From Paenibacillus sp. JDR-2 (GTDB lineage Bacteria; Bacillota; Bacilli; Paenibacillales; Paenibacillaceae), in the NCBI RefSeq assembly GCF_000023585.1, contig NC_012914.1:644001-708000 (forward strand): 64,000 nt of DNA, read 5' to 3'. The notes below the pieces were generated by a model that had not been told where the DNA came from, searched no databases, and saw nothing but the letters and a program-made list of their open reading frames with translations. This document shows positions 25,809 to 35,075 of this stretch, one piece after another. How positions within the stretch are numbered: position 1 is the stretch's first letter; every line of letters starts with the position of its first letter. Made by a program: the position numbers and the translations under genes.

Positions 25809-28800
25809 ATGGAGACAGCAAAAAGCATGATCCGTATGGAAAACGGGGAACTGGCATTCGATTTCTGGAGCAGCGGCGATCTGTTCGTTGCCCGGTCTGG
25901 AGAAACGATGCTGAATCAGGTCATGACGCATCCGGTTGACGGATCCATGAACAACATTTATCTGCGCAAGCATACAGAGGAAGGAATCCGCTTCGAACCG
26001 CTGCTTGGCATTCGCTCATCCAGTCGTTTGACGAAAGCCGGCGATAAGCTGGTCTGGGCTGGAGCAGCATTTGGCGGCGAATTGAAATACAAGGTTACTT
26101 TTACCTTAACCAAGCATGGCGTTTGGTTCTGGGACGTAACCGTTCAAGGCAGCGATGCAACGATTGACGTTGTCTACGGACAAGATCTTGGTCTTGGGGA
26201 TACCGGGGCTGTCCGGACGAACGAGGCATATATCTCCCAATACGTTGACCATAAGGCATTCCGGGATGAGCAGCTTGGTTATGCGCTTTGCTTCCGGCAA
26301 AACCAGCCGATGGGAGGCGCTTTCCCTTACATGCAGCATGGTTCGCTGACGGGAGCAGCAGGCTATTCGACAGACGGCTTTCAATTTTTCGGCTTAAGCC
26401 ATAAAGAGACCGATGTGCCGGAAGCACTGCTGCAGCCTACGCTGCCGAATGAGATTTATCAATATGAATTCACGTATGCAGCCCTTCAAACTCCGAAGAC
26501 TCAGGTTCAAGGCGAAGCACGCTTCGTATTCTACGGACTGTTCAAGAAGGATCATCCTTCGGCGGTTGAGAAGCTGGAATACTTCGAGGAAGTGCTGGAG
26601 GCTTGGAAGCAGCTAGAGTCCGCCGACAAGACGCAGCAAGCTGGAGCGGAAGAGACTTATCCGAAGGTTGTCGTATCGTCTGCGATCGGATCGCCGCTTC
26701 GTACATTGTCTATGGATCTGGAAGAGATCACGTCGATGTACCCGAACCGGAAGCAGGAAGAATTCCAGGACGGTCAACTTCTATCCTTCTTCACGGAAAC
26801 GCATGAGCATGTGGTGCTTAAGGAGAAGGAGCTGCTTGTCGAGCGTCCGCATGGACACATTCTAATGTCCGGCGGCAATGACCGCATGACGGACAACGTG
26901 ATGACTACGACTTCTTATATGTACGGGATTTTCAACTCGCAGCTTCTGGCGGGCAATACGAATTTCCATAAAATGATAACCAATGCGCGTAACGCGCTTA
27001 ATGTGCTCAAGACTTCCGGTCAGCGCATTTATGTTGAAGTTGACGGCGTTTATCGCTTGCTCGCGATGCCTTCGATGTTCGAGATGGGCTTTAACTATGC
27101 GAAATGGTTCTATAAGACGGAAGGCGATACGCTTGTCATTACGAACTACACAATGGTTGATTCGCCGGAGGTCCGTCTGGAGCTTCGCTCGCAGAAAGAG
27201 CGCAGCTACCGGTTTAAAGTAACGAACCAGGTGTCGATGAACAATAACGAATACGAGCTGCCTTACTCCATGGAAGAGAAGGACGGCGTGCTTATCTTTA
27301 AGGCTGACAGCCAGTCGCAAAGCACAAAGGTGTTCCCGAACCTGCAATACCGTATGCGCGTAGACGGCGCGTCGGTTACCGCTCTGGACGAGAGCGTGCT
27401 TGCCGAAGGGCTAACGCCGGGTGCGGCATCGCTTGTCGTTCTTGAGCTGGCGGCAACTTCGGCTTGGACGATCACGGTTCAAGGGCTGCTGCAAGGCGAA
27501 GATCTGCCGTTTGAAGAAAAACAGGCGGCAGGCGAGATCGAGCGCTATAGAGACTTTTTGCGTCAGGTAATGAACGGCTTCCAGCTGTCCCATGACGGCG
27601 CTGCGCAGGACGAACTCGTCAAAATGAACTCGCTCGCATGGTGGTATACGCATAATATGCTCGTCCACTATTCGGTGCCGCATGGCCTGGAGCAGTACGG
27701 CGGAGCGGCTTGGGGTACTCGCGACGTATGCCAAGGACCGGCGGAATACTTCCTGTCCACGCATAAGTATGGGCAAGTGACGGAAATTTTGAAGACCGTT
27801 TACTCGCATCAATACGAAGACGAAGGCAACTGGCCCCAATGGTTTATGTTCGACCGTTATTACCAGATCCAGCAGGAAGAGAGCCATGGCGATATTATCG
27901 TATGGCCGCTGAAGGTGCTTGGCGATTATCTGGCCGCAACCAAAGATTATGGCATTCTGGAGCAACGCGTTCCTTACTCGATCCGCCATACGGGCGAATT
28001 CACGGAGCAATCCGCGACTTTGCTTGATCATGCAATCAAGGAAATCGACTACATTAAAGAGCATTTCCTGCACGGCACGCATCTGTCCTCCTACGGCGAC
28101 GGAGACTGGGACGATACGCTGCAGCCGGCAAATGCCCAGCTCAAAAAATACATGATCAGCAGCTGGACGGTTTCGCTGACTTACCAGGTTATCGCCCAAT
28201 TCGGCCGCGTGCTGGACAGCTTCGATTCCGCGCTTGCCGAAGAGCTTACGCAGCTGGCGGCAGGTATTCAGACAGACTTCAACCGCTACATGCTTGCGGA
28301 AGAGGTTATTCCGGGCTTTGTCTACATGGAGAAGCCGGAGGAAGCGAAGCTGATGCTGCATCCGACGGATACGACTACGGGTATCCAATACCGTCTGCTT
28401 CCGATGACGCGCAGCATGATCAGCGAGCTCCTGACGGAAGAACAGGCGGAAGCTCACTACCGCATTATTAAAGAGAAGCTGTATTGTCCGGACGGCGTAC
28501 GTCTGATGGACCGGCCTGCGAATTACGCGGGTGGCGTCAGCGTGAACTTCAAGCGCGCGGAGCAGGCGGCTAACTTCGGACGGGAAATCGGCCTGCAGTA
28601 TGTCCATGCGCATATCCGTTTCGTGGAAGCAATGGCGAAGCTGGGCAAGACGGATGAAGTATGGAAGGGACTTCTGACGATCAATCCCGTAGGTATTCGC
28701 GATGTTGTGCCTAACGCCGAGCTGCGTCAAAGCAACTCCTACTTCAGCAGCTCCGACGGCAAGTTCATGAACCGTTACGACGCTCAAGAGCGCTTCGGTG

Positions 28801-29171
28801 AATTGCGTGACGGCAGCGTGCAGGTGAAGGGCGGATGGCGTATTTATTCGAGCGGCCCGGGGATCTACATGAACCAGCTGATCTCGAATGCACTCGGGAT
28901 CCGCCAGTCCGGCTGCGACCTTGTTGTCGATCCGGTATTGCCGGAGAAGCTGGACGGACTGACGTTTGATTTTGGCTGGAACGGCAAGCCGGTTACGTTT
29001 GTCTACCGTCTTGGCGGAGGAGCGCGCGTAAGCCGCATCCTCATAAACGGTCAGGAAACGGAGTTCACCTATACGGATAACCGTTATCGCGATGGCGGCG
29101 TGCGTATTACGGAAGAGCAGCTGACTGCAAGTCTGCGACCTGAAGGCAACCGGATTGAAATAATGATGTAA
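25809..29171 (+). CDS. GH94-type glycoside phosphorylase, probably 1,2-beta-oligoglucan phosphorylase-like
   Basis: A protein of about 1120 residues, much longer than cellobiose phosphorylase (about 800) and close to the length of sophorooligosaccharide (1,2-beta-oligoglucan) phosphorylases. The N-terminal half is beta-rich. The (alpha/alpha)6 catalytic domain begins around residue 600, with YGGAAWGTRDVCQGPAEY (W635) and the acid-bearing DGDWDD at 764-769. No signal peptide, so it acts on imported oligosaccharides with phosphate. The start is uncertain: the ATG at 25809 has GGGGAGG 13 bases upstream. An upstream frame reaching 25719 would begin close to the operator and the predicted transcription start. 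The family call rests on motifs and length. Confidence 0.75.
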   Translation: METAKSMIRMENGELAFDFWSSGDLFVARSGETMLNQVMTHPVDGSMNNIYLRKHTEEGIRFEPLLGIRSSSRLTKAGDKLVWAGAAFGGELKYKVTFTLTKHGVWFWDVTVQGSDATIDVVYGQDLGLGDTGAVRTNEAYISQYVDHKAFRDEQLGYALCFRQNQPMGGAFPYMQHGSLTGAAGYSTDGFQFFGLSHKETDVPEALLQPTLPNEIYQYEFTYAALQTPKTQVQGEARFVFYGLFKKDHPSAVEKLEYFEEVLEAWKQLESADKTQQAGAEETYPKVVVSSAIGSPLRTLSMDLEEITSMYPNRKQEEFQDGQLLSFFTETHEHVVLKEKELLVERPHGHILMSGGNDRMTDNVMTTTSYMYGIFNSQLLAGNTNFHKMITNARNALNVLKTSGQRIYVEVDGVYRLLAMPSMFEMGFNYAKWFYKTEGDTLVITNYTMVDSPEVRLELRSQKERSYRFKVTNQVSMNNNEYELPYSMEEKDGVLIFKADSQSQSTKVFPNLQYRMRVDGASVTALDESVLAEGLTPGAASLVVLELAATSAWTITVQGLLQGEDLPFEEKQAAGEIERYRDFLRQVMNGFQLSHDGAAQDELVKMNSLAWWYTHNMLVHYSVPHGLEQYGGAAWGTRDVCQGPAEYFLSTHKYGQVTEILKTVYSHQYEDEGNWPQWFMFDRYYQIQQEESHGDIIVWPLKVLGDYLAATKDYGILEQRVPYSIRHTGEFTEQSATLLDHAIKEIDYIKEHFLHGTHLSSYGDGDWDDTLQPANAQLKKYMISSWTVSLTYQVIAQFGRVLDSFDSALAEELTQLAAGIQTDFNRYMLAEEVIPGFVYMEKPEEAKLMLHPTDTTTGIQYRLLPMTRSMISELLTEEQAEAHYRIIKEKLYCPDGVRLMDRPANYAGGVSVNFKRAEQAANFGREIGLQYVHAHIRFVEAMAKLGKTDEVWKGLLTINPVGIRDVVPNAELRQSNSYFSSSDGKFMNRYDAQERFGELRDGSVQVKGGWRIYSSGPGIYMNQLISNALGIRQSGCDLVVDPVLPEKLDGLTFDFGWNGKPVTFVYRLGGGARVSRILINGQETEFTYTDNRYRDGGVRITEEQLTASLRPEGNRIEIMM

Positions 29172-29247
29172 TCGGAAGGACTGGTGGTATCTAGGTGCCG
29201 CCAGTCCTTGTGTTATAGTAGAATAAGGACAAGGAGGAGTGGGAACT

Positions 29248-30240
29248 GTGGTCAGCATTAAAGACATCGCCAAACAAGCGGGCGTTTCAATATCGACCGT
29301 ATCTTACGCGTTAAACGGCAATCCGAAAGTAACGGAAGAAACAACGGCCAGAATACTGGCGGTTGCAAATGAATTGAACTATGTCCCGAATGCTGCCGCG
29401 CGATCGCTCAAGCGGAGAGAAACGAAAATCATCGGAGTGTTTCTGACCGATTTCAGCGGGGCGTTCTATGGAGACCTCCTTCAGGGGATGAAGGAAGTGC
29501 TGTCGGTCAAAGGCTATGATCTGATCGTATGCAGCGGCAAGCAGTCGCACCGCATGCTTCCGGAGAGATTGATCGACGGAGCGATTATCCTTGACGAGAC
29601 TTTCGACAGCAAAGAGCTGGCCAGCTACGCGGAACGCGGGCATAAGCTGGTCGTGCTGGACCGGGAGCTGAACCATGCGAACGTTAACCAGGTGCTGCTC
29701 GACAATAAAGCCGGAGCGGCTCTGGCAATCGAATACTTGCTGGAGCAGGGACACCGGAAGCTGTACGCTATAACGGGGCCGGGAGGTTCCTTTGATTCCA
29801 AACAGCGCTTGGCGGCGGCCACCCAGGTCGTAGAGCGCGCAAGCGATGCTTCGCTTACTGTTATTGAAGGCGATTTCAACAAGTCATCGGGCGAGCATGC
29901 AGCGGCAAGATTAGCCGCAGACGGCATTATCAGCTCGAAGGGCGAACCGGCGGCGATATTCTGCTTCAACGACGAGATGGCGATCGGGATGTGCCATTAC
30001 TTGCAAAGGAATCATCCGGATATTGTGATTGGCCGGGACCTGCACTTGATCGGCTTTGATAATCTGGAGCTGGCCTCCTTCATGCACCCTCGCCTCGCAA
30101 CGATTGATTATTCGAAGCGCAAATGGGGAGCAATTGCGGCGGAGCAGCTTCTTAAGGTTATCGGCGGACAAGAAGTCGAGCAGGAAAGAATCTATGTCTC
30201 TCTTATTCGAGGCGGGTCGGTAGGTTCAGTTACGCGATAA
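29248..30240 (+). CDS. LacI-family transcriptional regulator of the sugar cluster
   Basis: A 330-residue LacI-type repressor: N-terminal HTH VSIKDIAKQAGVSISTVSYALNGNPKVTEET, hinge NAAARSLKRRETK, then a periplasmic-binding-like effector domain ending LIGFDNLELASFMHPRLATIDY. GTG at 29248 is the preferred start, 10 bases after AAGGAGG; the GTG at 29239 is too close. It follows the GH94 gene by 76 bases and most likely binds the three GAAACGTTTC operators at 25525-25697, with an oligosaccharide or its product as inducer. Confidence 0.9.
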   Translation: MVSIKDIAKQAGVSISTVSYALNGNPKVTEETTARILAVANELNYVPNAAARSLKRRETKIIGVFLTDFSGAFYGDLLQGMKEVLSVKGYDLIVCSGKQSHRMLPERLIDGAIILDETFDSKELASYAERGHKLVVLDRELNHANVNQVLLDNKAGAALAIEYLLEQGHRKLYAITGPGGSFDSKQRLAAATQVVERASDASLTVIEGDFNKSSGEHAAARLAADGIISSKGEPAAIFCFNDEMAIGMCHYLQRNHPDIVIGRDLHLIGFDNLELASFMHPRLATIDYSKRKWGAIAAEQLLKVIGGQEVEQERIYVSLIRGGSVGSVTR

Positions 30241-30265
30241 GCACAAATGAATAATACAAAGCACG

Positions 30266-30307
30266 AAAGATCAGAGATCCTCGCCGGATGATTTCTGGTC
30301 TTTTTTT
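30266..30307 (+). terminator. Intrinsic terminator of the LacI gene
   Basis: AAAGATCAGAGATCC pairs imperfectly with GGATGATTTCTGGTCTTT and runs into seven Ts. Confidence 0.75.
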
Positions 30308-30379
30308 CTATACATAGGCACTTTGGCATGGTATAGTCGGATTTGAATATTATGGAAATGATTACGCGGAGGGAAAACC

Positions 30380-30949
30380 ATGCAAGGATCTTGTTCCGTT
30401 ACACTCACCAAAGAAGATTTGGTAAAGCTGCAATTAACTTTTCTGAAAAAGAAAGCATATCCCTGGATTCTTGGTTTTATGTATCTCATGTCCCTGTTAA
30501 ACATCATCATTGTTATTGTGGACAGAGACATCTCCAGTCTAAATCCATTCATGATTTTCATCTTTATCTTTGTGCCTCTCTTTGCTATCCTCCTTGTAAA
30601 AGGTCATAAGAAAAATATCAATAATCGATTTTTGAGAGAAGAGAAAAAATATACATGGTCGGATGAAGGAATGATTTTGGAGAGCGACTCGTTGACTGTG
30701 AGAATGCAGTGGGAGGACTTTACCGGTCTATTCGCTACCAAATCGGCCATTTATTTATTGGTGAACGGCGTCACGGCCCATATATTCCCCCGCAGGAGTT
30801 TTACCGAAGAAGAGTGGAGCCAATTCAAGCACGCTACCCGCAGCCGAGTTACACGGAAAAAGAGCTACCGATGGGCAAGAAATCTGCTCGTTTATATCGC
30901 TATCTTCGTCGTTACCGTCGGCATCATTCAATATTTCAATGCGAGCTAG
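30380..30949 (+). CDS. YcxB-like membrane protein
   Basis: A 189-residue protein with two closely spaced helices near the N-terminus (WILGFMYLMSLLNIIIVIV and FMIFIFIFVPLFAILLV), then a soluble YcxB-like domain: YTWSDEGMILESDSLTVRMQWEDFTGLFATKSAIYLLVNGVTAHIFPRRSFTEEEW in pattern. It ends in a further helix (LLVYIAIFVVTVGIIQYF). The family has no known activity. It has its own terminator and stands alone. Confidence 0.7.
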   Translation: MQGSCSVTLTKEDLVKLQLTFLKKKAYPWILGFMYLMSLLNIIIVIVDRDISSLNPFMIFIFIFVPLFAILLVKGHKKNINNRFLREEKKYTWSDEGMILESDSLTVRMQWEDFTGLFATKSAIYLLVNGVTAHIFPRRSFTEEEWSQFKHATRSRVTRKKSYRWARNLLVYIAIFVVTVGIIQYFNAS

Positions 30950-30964
30950 TTCATAAGAGGAAGA

Positions 30965-30998
30965 AGTCGGGATCCTATTTCAGGATTCCGGCTTTTTT
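30965..30998 (+). terminator. Intrinsic terminator
   Basis: AGTCGGGATCC (30965-30975) pairs with GGATTCCGGC (30983-30992), followed by six Ts. Confidence 0.8.
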
Positions 30999-31091
30999 GT
31001 CAGCGGGGCAGAACGGGGTATAAGAAAGGAGGACAGGGAATAATGTAATAATACGCCTTAAATTTCAGTTCGACTGAAAAGAGTGATCGAA

Positions 31092-31928
31092 ATGAAGGAA
31101 ATGACCTTTAAAGCTTTTGCCCTCACGAATGAAATTGATCTGAACAAGATTGCGATCCATTGCGGAATTCCCAAGAAGTTTACCTGGGAGCAGCCTTTAA
31201 TTCTGAAGGGCGACATTCTGGAGTCCATTCTCCAGCATCGAGTCGAGGAGTCGCAGCAGGTGCTTGTCTTTTCATTTGGGAGCATTGTCTTCATTAATCA
31301 TTCACGCCCGCAGGACATTATCGCATTCCTGAGATACATAACAGCTTTTGAACCGGAGATCGATATTTCGAACGCCGATCGTTACTCCGATGATTACAGC
31401 CTTCATTACGGGGAGAAAGAGTCCTTCGAATTGACGGATGAGTATGTGGAAGTGTCTGAATTCGAGCATTTCCATCCCGAACTTATATCTACCGTTCTTG
31501 CGAAATCGGTCGCTTTCGAGAAAGTGGAAGAGCAGCTGGGGAAAATCAACGACAAGCTGGAGACGGTGATTGAACGGCTCGAGAAAGGAAAGCTCCGGAT
31601 CGGCAACAAGGAGCTGGCCCGGACGACGGCGATCATCCTGCGCTACGAGTATAATTCGCTGGCTTACATTATGATTTTGGATAAGCCCGATATTACTTGG
31701 AGCAGCAGCCATGCCAGCGAGTTTTACGACAAGATGCTGGATTTCTTCGAATTGAATGACCGGTATAAAATATTAAAGAACAAAACGGAATTCCTGCATC
31801 ACATTATAGAAGGATTCTCGACGATCAGCCATTCAATACGCGGATTGTTCGTTGAATGGATTATCGTTATTCTCATTGTCATAGAGGTTATTCTGACGGT
31901 CCTGCAAATTGCCGGAGTACTGCCATAA
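31092..31928 (+). CDS. RMD1/RMND1 (DUF155) family protein
   Basis: A 278-residue protein with the DUF155 layout: an N-terminal alpha/beta domain (QVLVFSFGSIVFINHSRPQDIIAFLRYI), an acidic middle, helices with KVEEQLGKINDKLETVIERLE, and a single C-terminal membrane helix (VEWIIVILIVIEVILTVLQIAGV). This is the topology of yeast Rmd1/Sif3 and mitochondrial RMND1, anchored by the C-terminus. The bacterial role is unknown. The ATG at 31092 is preferred on a weak AAGAG site; a GTG at 31083 is possible. Confidence 0.72.
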   Translation: MKEMTFKAFALTNEIDLNKIAIHCGIPKKFTWEQPLILKGDILESILQHRVEESQQVLVFSFGSIVFINHSRPQDIIAFLRYITAFEPEIDISNADRYSDDYSLHYGEKESFELTDEYVEVSEFEHFHPELISTVLAKSVAFEKVEEQLGKINDKLETVIERLEKGKLRIGNKELARTTAIILRYEYNSLAYIMILDKPDITWSSSHASEFYDKMLDFFELNDRYKILKNKTEFLHHIIEGFSTISHSIRGLFVEWIIVILIVIEVILTVLQIAGVLP

Positions 31929-32022
31929 AGGGATTGCCGGTTAGAACGGAGAATTACTAATCGACTGACTAGATGCAGAATCGAATACGTCCTCAGTATT
32001 CTATATTGGAGGAACTAAAGCG

Positions 32023-32652
32023 ATGACCATTAAAGAGCAGACGATCGTAACGTCTTCAGGGAACAAGATCTTAACCAAGGACAAAGAGATTCGAATCGTT
32101 GGGAAGCTGGATGAACCGCTTATTTTGATTCTGGATAATGTATTAAGCTGGGCGGAATGCGATTTATTGATTGACTTGGCTTCGGCTAGAATGCAGCGGG
32201 CCAAAATCGGGAGCTCTCACGATGTCAGCGAAGTCAGAACAAGCAGCAGCATGTTTTTTGAGGAAAGCGAAAATGAGTGTATCGGACAAGTAGAGGCCCG
32301 GGTGGCCGAGCTTATGAATATCCCGGTCTCCCACGCGGAACCTCTGCAGGTGCTGCGGTATCAGCCCGGAGAACAATATCATCCTCATTTCGACTATTTT
32401 ACGCAAGGCAGCAGTATGAACAATCGGATCAGCACGCTGGTCATGTATTTGAATGACGTGGAAGAAGGCGGCGAGACGTATTTCCCTTCTCTTCATTTTT
32501 CGGTAACGCCCAAGAAAGGCAGCGCGGTCTACTTTGAATATTTTTATAACGATACCCGCTTGAACGAGTTAACGCTGCATGCAGGACATCCCGTCGAAGC
32601 CGGAGAGAAGTGGGTAGCAACCCAATGGATGAGAAGGCAAAGATACCGCTAG
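32023..32652 (+). CDS. Prolyl 4-hydroxylase-like 2-oxoglutarate/Fe(II) dioxygenase
   Basis: This 209-residue P4Hc-domain enzyme keeps the iron ligands H122 and D124 (YHPHFDYF) and a distal histidine in LHAGHPV (H186). K196 (AGEKW) binds the 2-oxoglutarate carboxylate. VRTSSSMFF matches the substrate loop of bacterial prolyl hydroxylases such as that of Bacillus anthracis, which acts on proline-rich peptides or EF-Tu-like proteins. Target here unknown. GGAGG precedes the ATG; a terminator follows. Confidence 0.87.
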   Translation: MTIKEQTIVTSSGNKILTKDKEIRIVGKLDEPLILILDNVLSWAECDLLIDLASARMQRAKIGSSHDVSEVRTSSSMFFEESENECIGQVEARVAELMNIPVSHAEPLQVLRYQPGEQYHPHFDYFTQGSSMNNRISTLVMYLNDVEEGGETYFPSLHFSVTPKKGSAVYFEYFYNDTRLNELTLHAGHPVEAGEKWVATQWMRRQRYR

Positions 32653-32670
32653 GTTTATACATAGACGTAA

Positions 32671-32705
32671 AAGAGCCGGAAATCCGCTGAGGATTCCGGC
32701 TTTTC
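32671..32705 (+). terminator. Intrinsic terminator
   Basis: AGCCGGAAATCC pairs with GGATTCCGGCT, followed by TTTTC. Confidence 0.8.
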
Positions 32706-32819
32706 TTATGATTGGAATAGCTATGGATCCGTGCATCCGTCTGTATGAAATGCTTCCTGAATAAAATGGAAACCCGAGGATACGCTAATGATGGTTGTTG
32801 AGAAGAAAGGAGCGTTAAG

Positions 32820-33272
32820 ATGAAAATAGCAGGTGTTAGGAAGATGGTAGGTCTGATGGCGTTTATGTTTATATTGGCGTCAACCTCGGCGCATGCGGCT
32901 CCTCAGACGATCCCAATGCTTCAGTCGGCGGCGCAATTGTCCCAGAATCAACTTCAAATCACGTATGACCGGACGGTTGATCAGGCTAAAGGCGTTAATC
33001 CGTCTAACTATTGGATACAGAGCACAACCGAAGCGATACCGTCCGGGATTGCCACATTGGGCAAAAATGACGCGGTAGGGCCGCAGAATGCCCTGACGGC
33101 TAATCGGGTCACGATTCAACCGGTGGACGCGCAGAACAAGAGCTTCATACTCACGTTTATGCAGCCGATTACCAAGGGGATGTCGTACAAGCTTATTATA
33201 TGTTACGTTACCATCCCCGGAGATCCGCCTTATTCGGGAGATAATGGTTCTGCTATGTTCGTCGGGCGGTAG
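32820..33272 (+). CDS. Small secreted protein with Ig-like fold features
   Basis: A 150-residue protein with a clear signal peptide (MKIAGVRKMVGLMAFMFILA, cleavage after AHA near residue 26). The mature part is beta-rich: AAQLSQNQLQITYDRTVDQAKGVNPSNYWIQ and VTIQPVDAQNKSFILTFMQPITKGMSYKL. That pattern recalls the bacterial Ig-like (SbsA-type) modules in which sequence elements compare properties of parts. Function unknown. AAAGGAG precedes the ATG. It is monocistronic with a strong terminator. Confidence 0.6.
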   Translation: MKIAGVRKMVGLMAFMFILASTSAHAAPQTIPMLQSAAQLSQNQLQITYDRTVDQAKGVNPSNYWIQSTTEAIPSGIATLGKNDAVGPQNALTANRVTIQPVDAQNKSFILTFMQPITKGMSYKLIICYVTIPGDPPYSGDNGSAMFVGR

Positions 33273-33285
33273 AAAAAGAGGATGC

Positions 33286-33317
33286 AAAAAAGCTTCGCCA
33301 TGCGCGAGGCTTTTTTA
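33286..33317 (+). terminator. Intrinsic terminator
   Basis: AAAAAAGCTTCGC (33286-33298) pairs with GCGAGGCTTTTTT (33304-33316). Confidence 0.85.
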
Positions 33318-33453
33318 TTTGTCGCCTAATGATTGGTCATATTCATATAACTTTACGTATTATAAACTGGAATAGAATGTTTTATGGTACAATGACGAAT
33401 CGAGAGAATGTCGGGTTTAACGGTAGCGTATACAGGAATGGAGATAAAGAATA

Positions 33454-35010
33454 ATGAGTTTGTTAACAGTGGAGCAGTTATCGCATACGTTTGGCGACCG
33501 GGTATTGTTTAAGGATGTGTCCTTTCGATTGCTTGAAGGAGAGCATATCGGCCTTGTTGGAGCGAACGGTACAGGGAAATCGACCCTGATGAATATTTTG
33601 ACGGGCAAGTTGTTGAAGGATGAAGGCAAGGTAGAATGGACACCTCGCGTTCGTTACGGTTATCTGGACCAGCATACGAAGCTTGAAGCGGGAAAGACGA
33701 TCCGCGATGTGCTCAAGGACGCGTTCCTGCCGCTGCTTGTGTTAGAGGAGGAGCTTAACGATATTGCCGCGCAAATGGGCGATGCGGATTCGGATACGCT
33801 GGAGCAGCTTCTAGTGAGGATGGGAGAAATTCAGGAAGAGCTCGAAATCGGCGATTTCTATTTGATCGACGTGAAGGTCGATGAGATGGCGAATGGTCTG
33901 GGTCTTAACGCAATCGGCCTTGACCGTGACGTTACGGCGCTTAGCGGCGGACAGCGGACGAAGGTTCTGCTTGCCAAGCTGCTGCTTGAGAAGCCGGGCG
34001 TCTTATTGCTTGATGAGCCTACCAACTATTTGGACGAAGAGCATATTAACTGGTTGACGAACTATTTGAAGAACTACCCCCATGCCTTTGTTCTTATTTC
34101 CCATGAGACCGGCTTTATGAATCAGGTCGTTAACGTGATTTATCATCTTGAATTTACGAGGCTGACGCGTTACACCGCGAACTATGAGAAGTTCCTGGAG
34201 ATGGCTGAGCTGAACAAAGCCCAGCATATCGACGCCTACGCGAAACAGCAGGATTATATTAAGAAGCAAGAAGAGTTTATTCAGAAAAATAAGGCGCGCG
34301 CATCTACGTCCGGGCGCGCGAAGAGCCGCGAGAAGCAGCTGGGCCGCATCGACCTGATCGATAAGCCGGAGGAAGCGGCGAAACCAACCTTTAACTTCAA
34401 AGAGTCCAGAACAAGCGGCAAGACTGTATTTGAAGCACAGGGAATGGTTATCGGCTACAACAAGCCTCTTCTTCCCAAAATGGATATGGTCATTGAACGC
34501 GGCGATAAGATTGCGATCGTAGGCTGCAACGGCGTGGGTAAATCCACGCTCCTGAAATCGATTCTTGGCGTTATTCCGCCATTTGAAGGCAAAACGTACC
34601 TTGGGGATTATCTATCTCCAGCCTATTTCGAGCAGGAAGCGAAGGCGCCGACGATGACTCCGCTGGAGGATGTATGGGATGAGTTTTCCTTCATGAGCCA
34701 GCACGAGGTTCGGGCAGCGCTTGCCCGCTGCGGATTGAAGAACGAGCATATTACCCGCCCGCTTAACCAGCTCAGCGGGGGAGAACAGGCGAAGGTTCGT
34801 CTGTGCAAGCTGATGATGCGGGAGAGCAACTGGATTCTGTTCGATGAACCGACGAACCATTTGGACATCGTTGCCAAGGCTGAATTAAAGCGTGCGCTGA
34901 AGGCCTACAAGGGTACGATCGTTCTCGTTTCCCACGAGCCTGACTTCTACGAGGATTGGGCAACGAAAACATGGGACGTGGAAGCCTGGGCTATGCAGAC
35001 CCAGAGATAA
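33454..35010 (+). CDS. ABC-F family ATPase, YkpA/YbiT-like
   Basis: This 518-residue protein has two ABC cassettes and no membrane segment. Walker A motifs are GANGTGKST and GCNGVGKST. Signatures are LSGGQRTKVLLAKLL and LSGGEQAKVRLCKLM. Walker B motifs are LLLDEPTNYLD and ILFDEPTNHLD. A charged linker near residues 240-300 (KKQEEFIQKNKARASTSGRAKSREKQ) is the P-site tRNA interaction motif region. Such proteins bind the ribosomal E-site and assist translation or give antibiotic protection. This subtype resembles housekeeping YkpA/YbiT rather than a resistance protein. Confidence 0.88.
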   Translation: MSLLTVEQLSHTFGDRVLFKDVSFRLLEGEHIGLVGANGTGKSTLMNILTGKLLKDEGKVEWTPRVRYGYLDQHTKLEAGKTIRDVLKDAFLPLLVLEEELNDIAAQMGDADSDTLEQLLVRMGEIQEELEIGDFYLIDVKVDEMANGLGLNAIGLDRDVTALSGGQRTKVLLAKLLLEKPGVLLLDEPTNYLDEEHINWLTNYLKNYPHAFVLISHETGFMNQVVNVIYHLEFTRLTRYTANYEKFLEMAELNKAQHIDAYAKQQDYIKKQEEFIQKNKARASTSGRAKSREKQLGRIDLIDKPEEAAKPTFNFKESRTSGKTVFEAQGMVIGYNKPLLPKMDMVIERGDKIAIVGCNGVGKSTLLKSILGVIPPFEGKTYLGDYLSPAYFEQEAKAPTMTPLEDVWDEFSFMSQHEVRAALARCGLKNEHITRPLNQLSGGEQAKVRLCKLMMRESNWILFDEPTNHLDIVAKAELKRALKAYKGTIVLVSHEPDFYEDWATKTWDVEAWAMQTQR

Positions 35011-35025
35011 GGGATTGAGATGACG

Positions 35026-35070
35026 AATACATCGCCACGGAGCCGCGTGCTCCGGCGGTGTATTTTTTTT
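35026..35070. terminator. Bidirectional terminator
   Basis: AATACATCGCCACGGAGC pairs with GCTCCGGCGGTGTATT, followed by eight Ts, between the ABC-F gene and the convergent flavodoxin gene. Confidence 0.85.
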
Positions 35071-35075
35071 GCCTG

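Noticed and set aside
27411-29273. 620-residue open frame on the minus strand over the GH94 gene
   Set aside because: It is a mirror frame of a well-supported gene with a LacI gene right after it; its composition is not protein-like and no ribosome site is seen.
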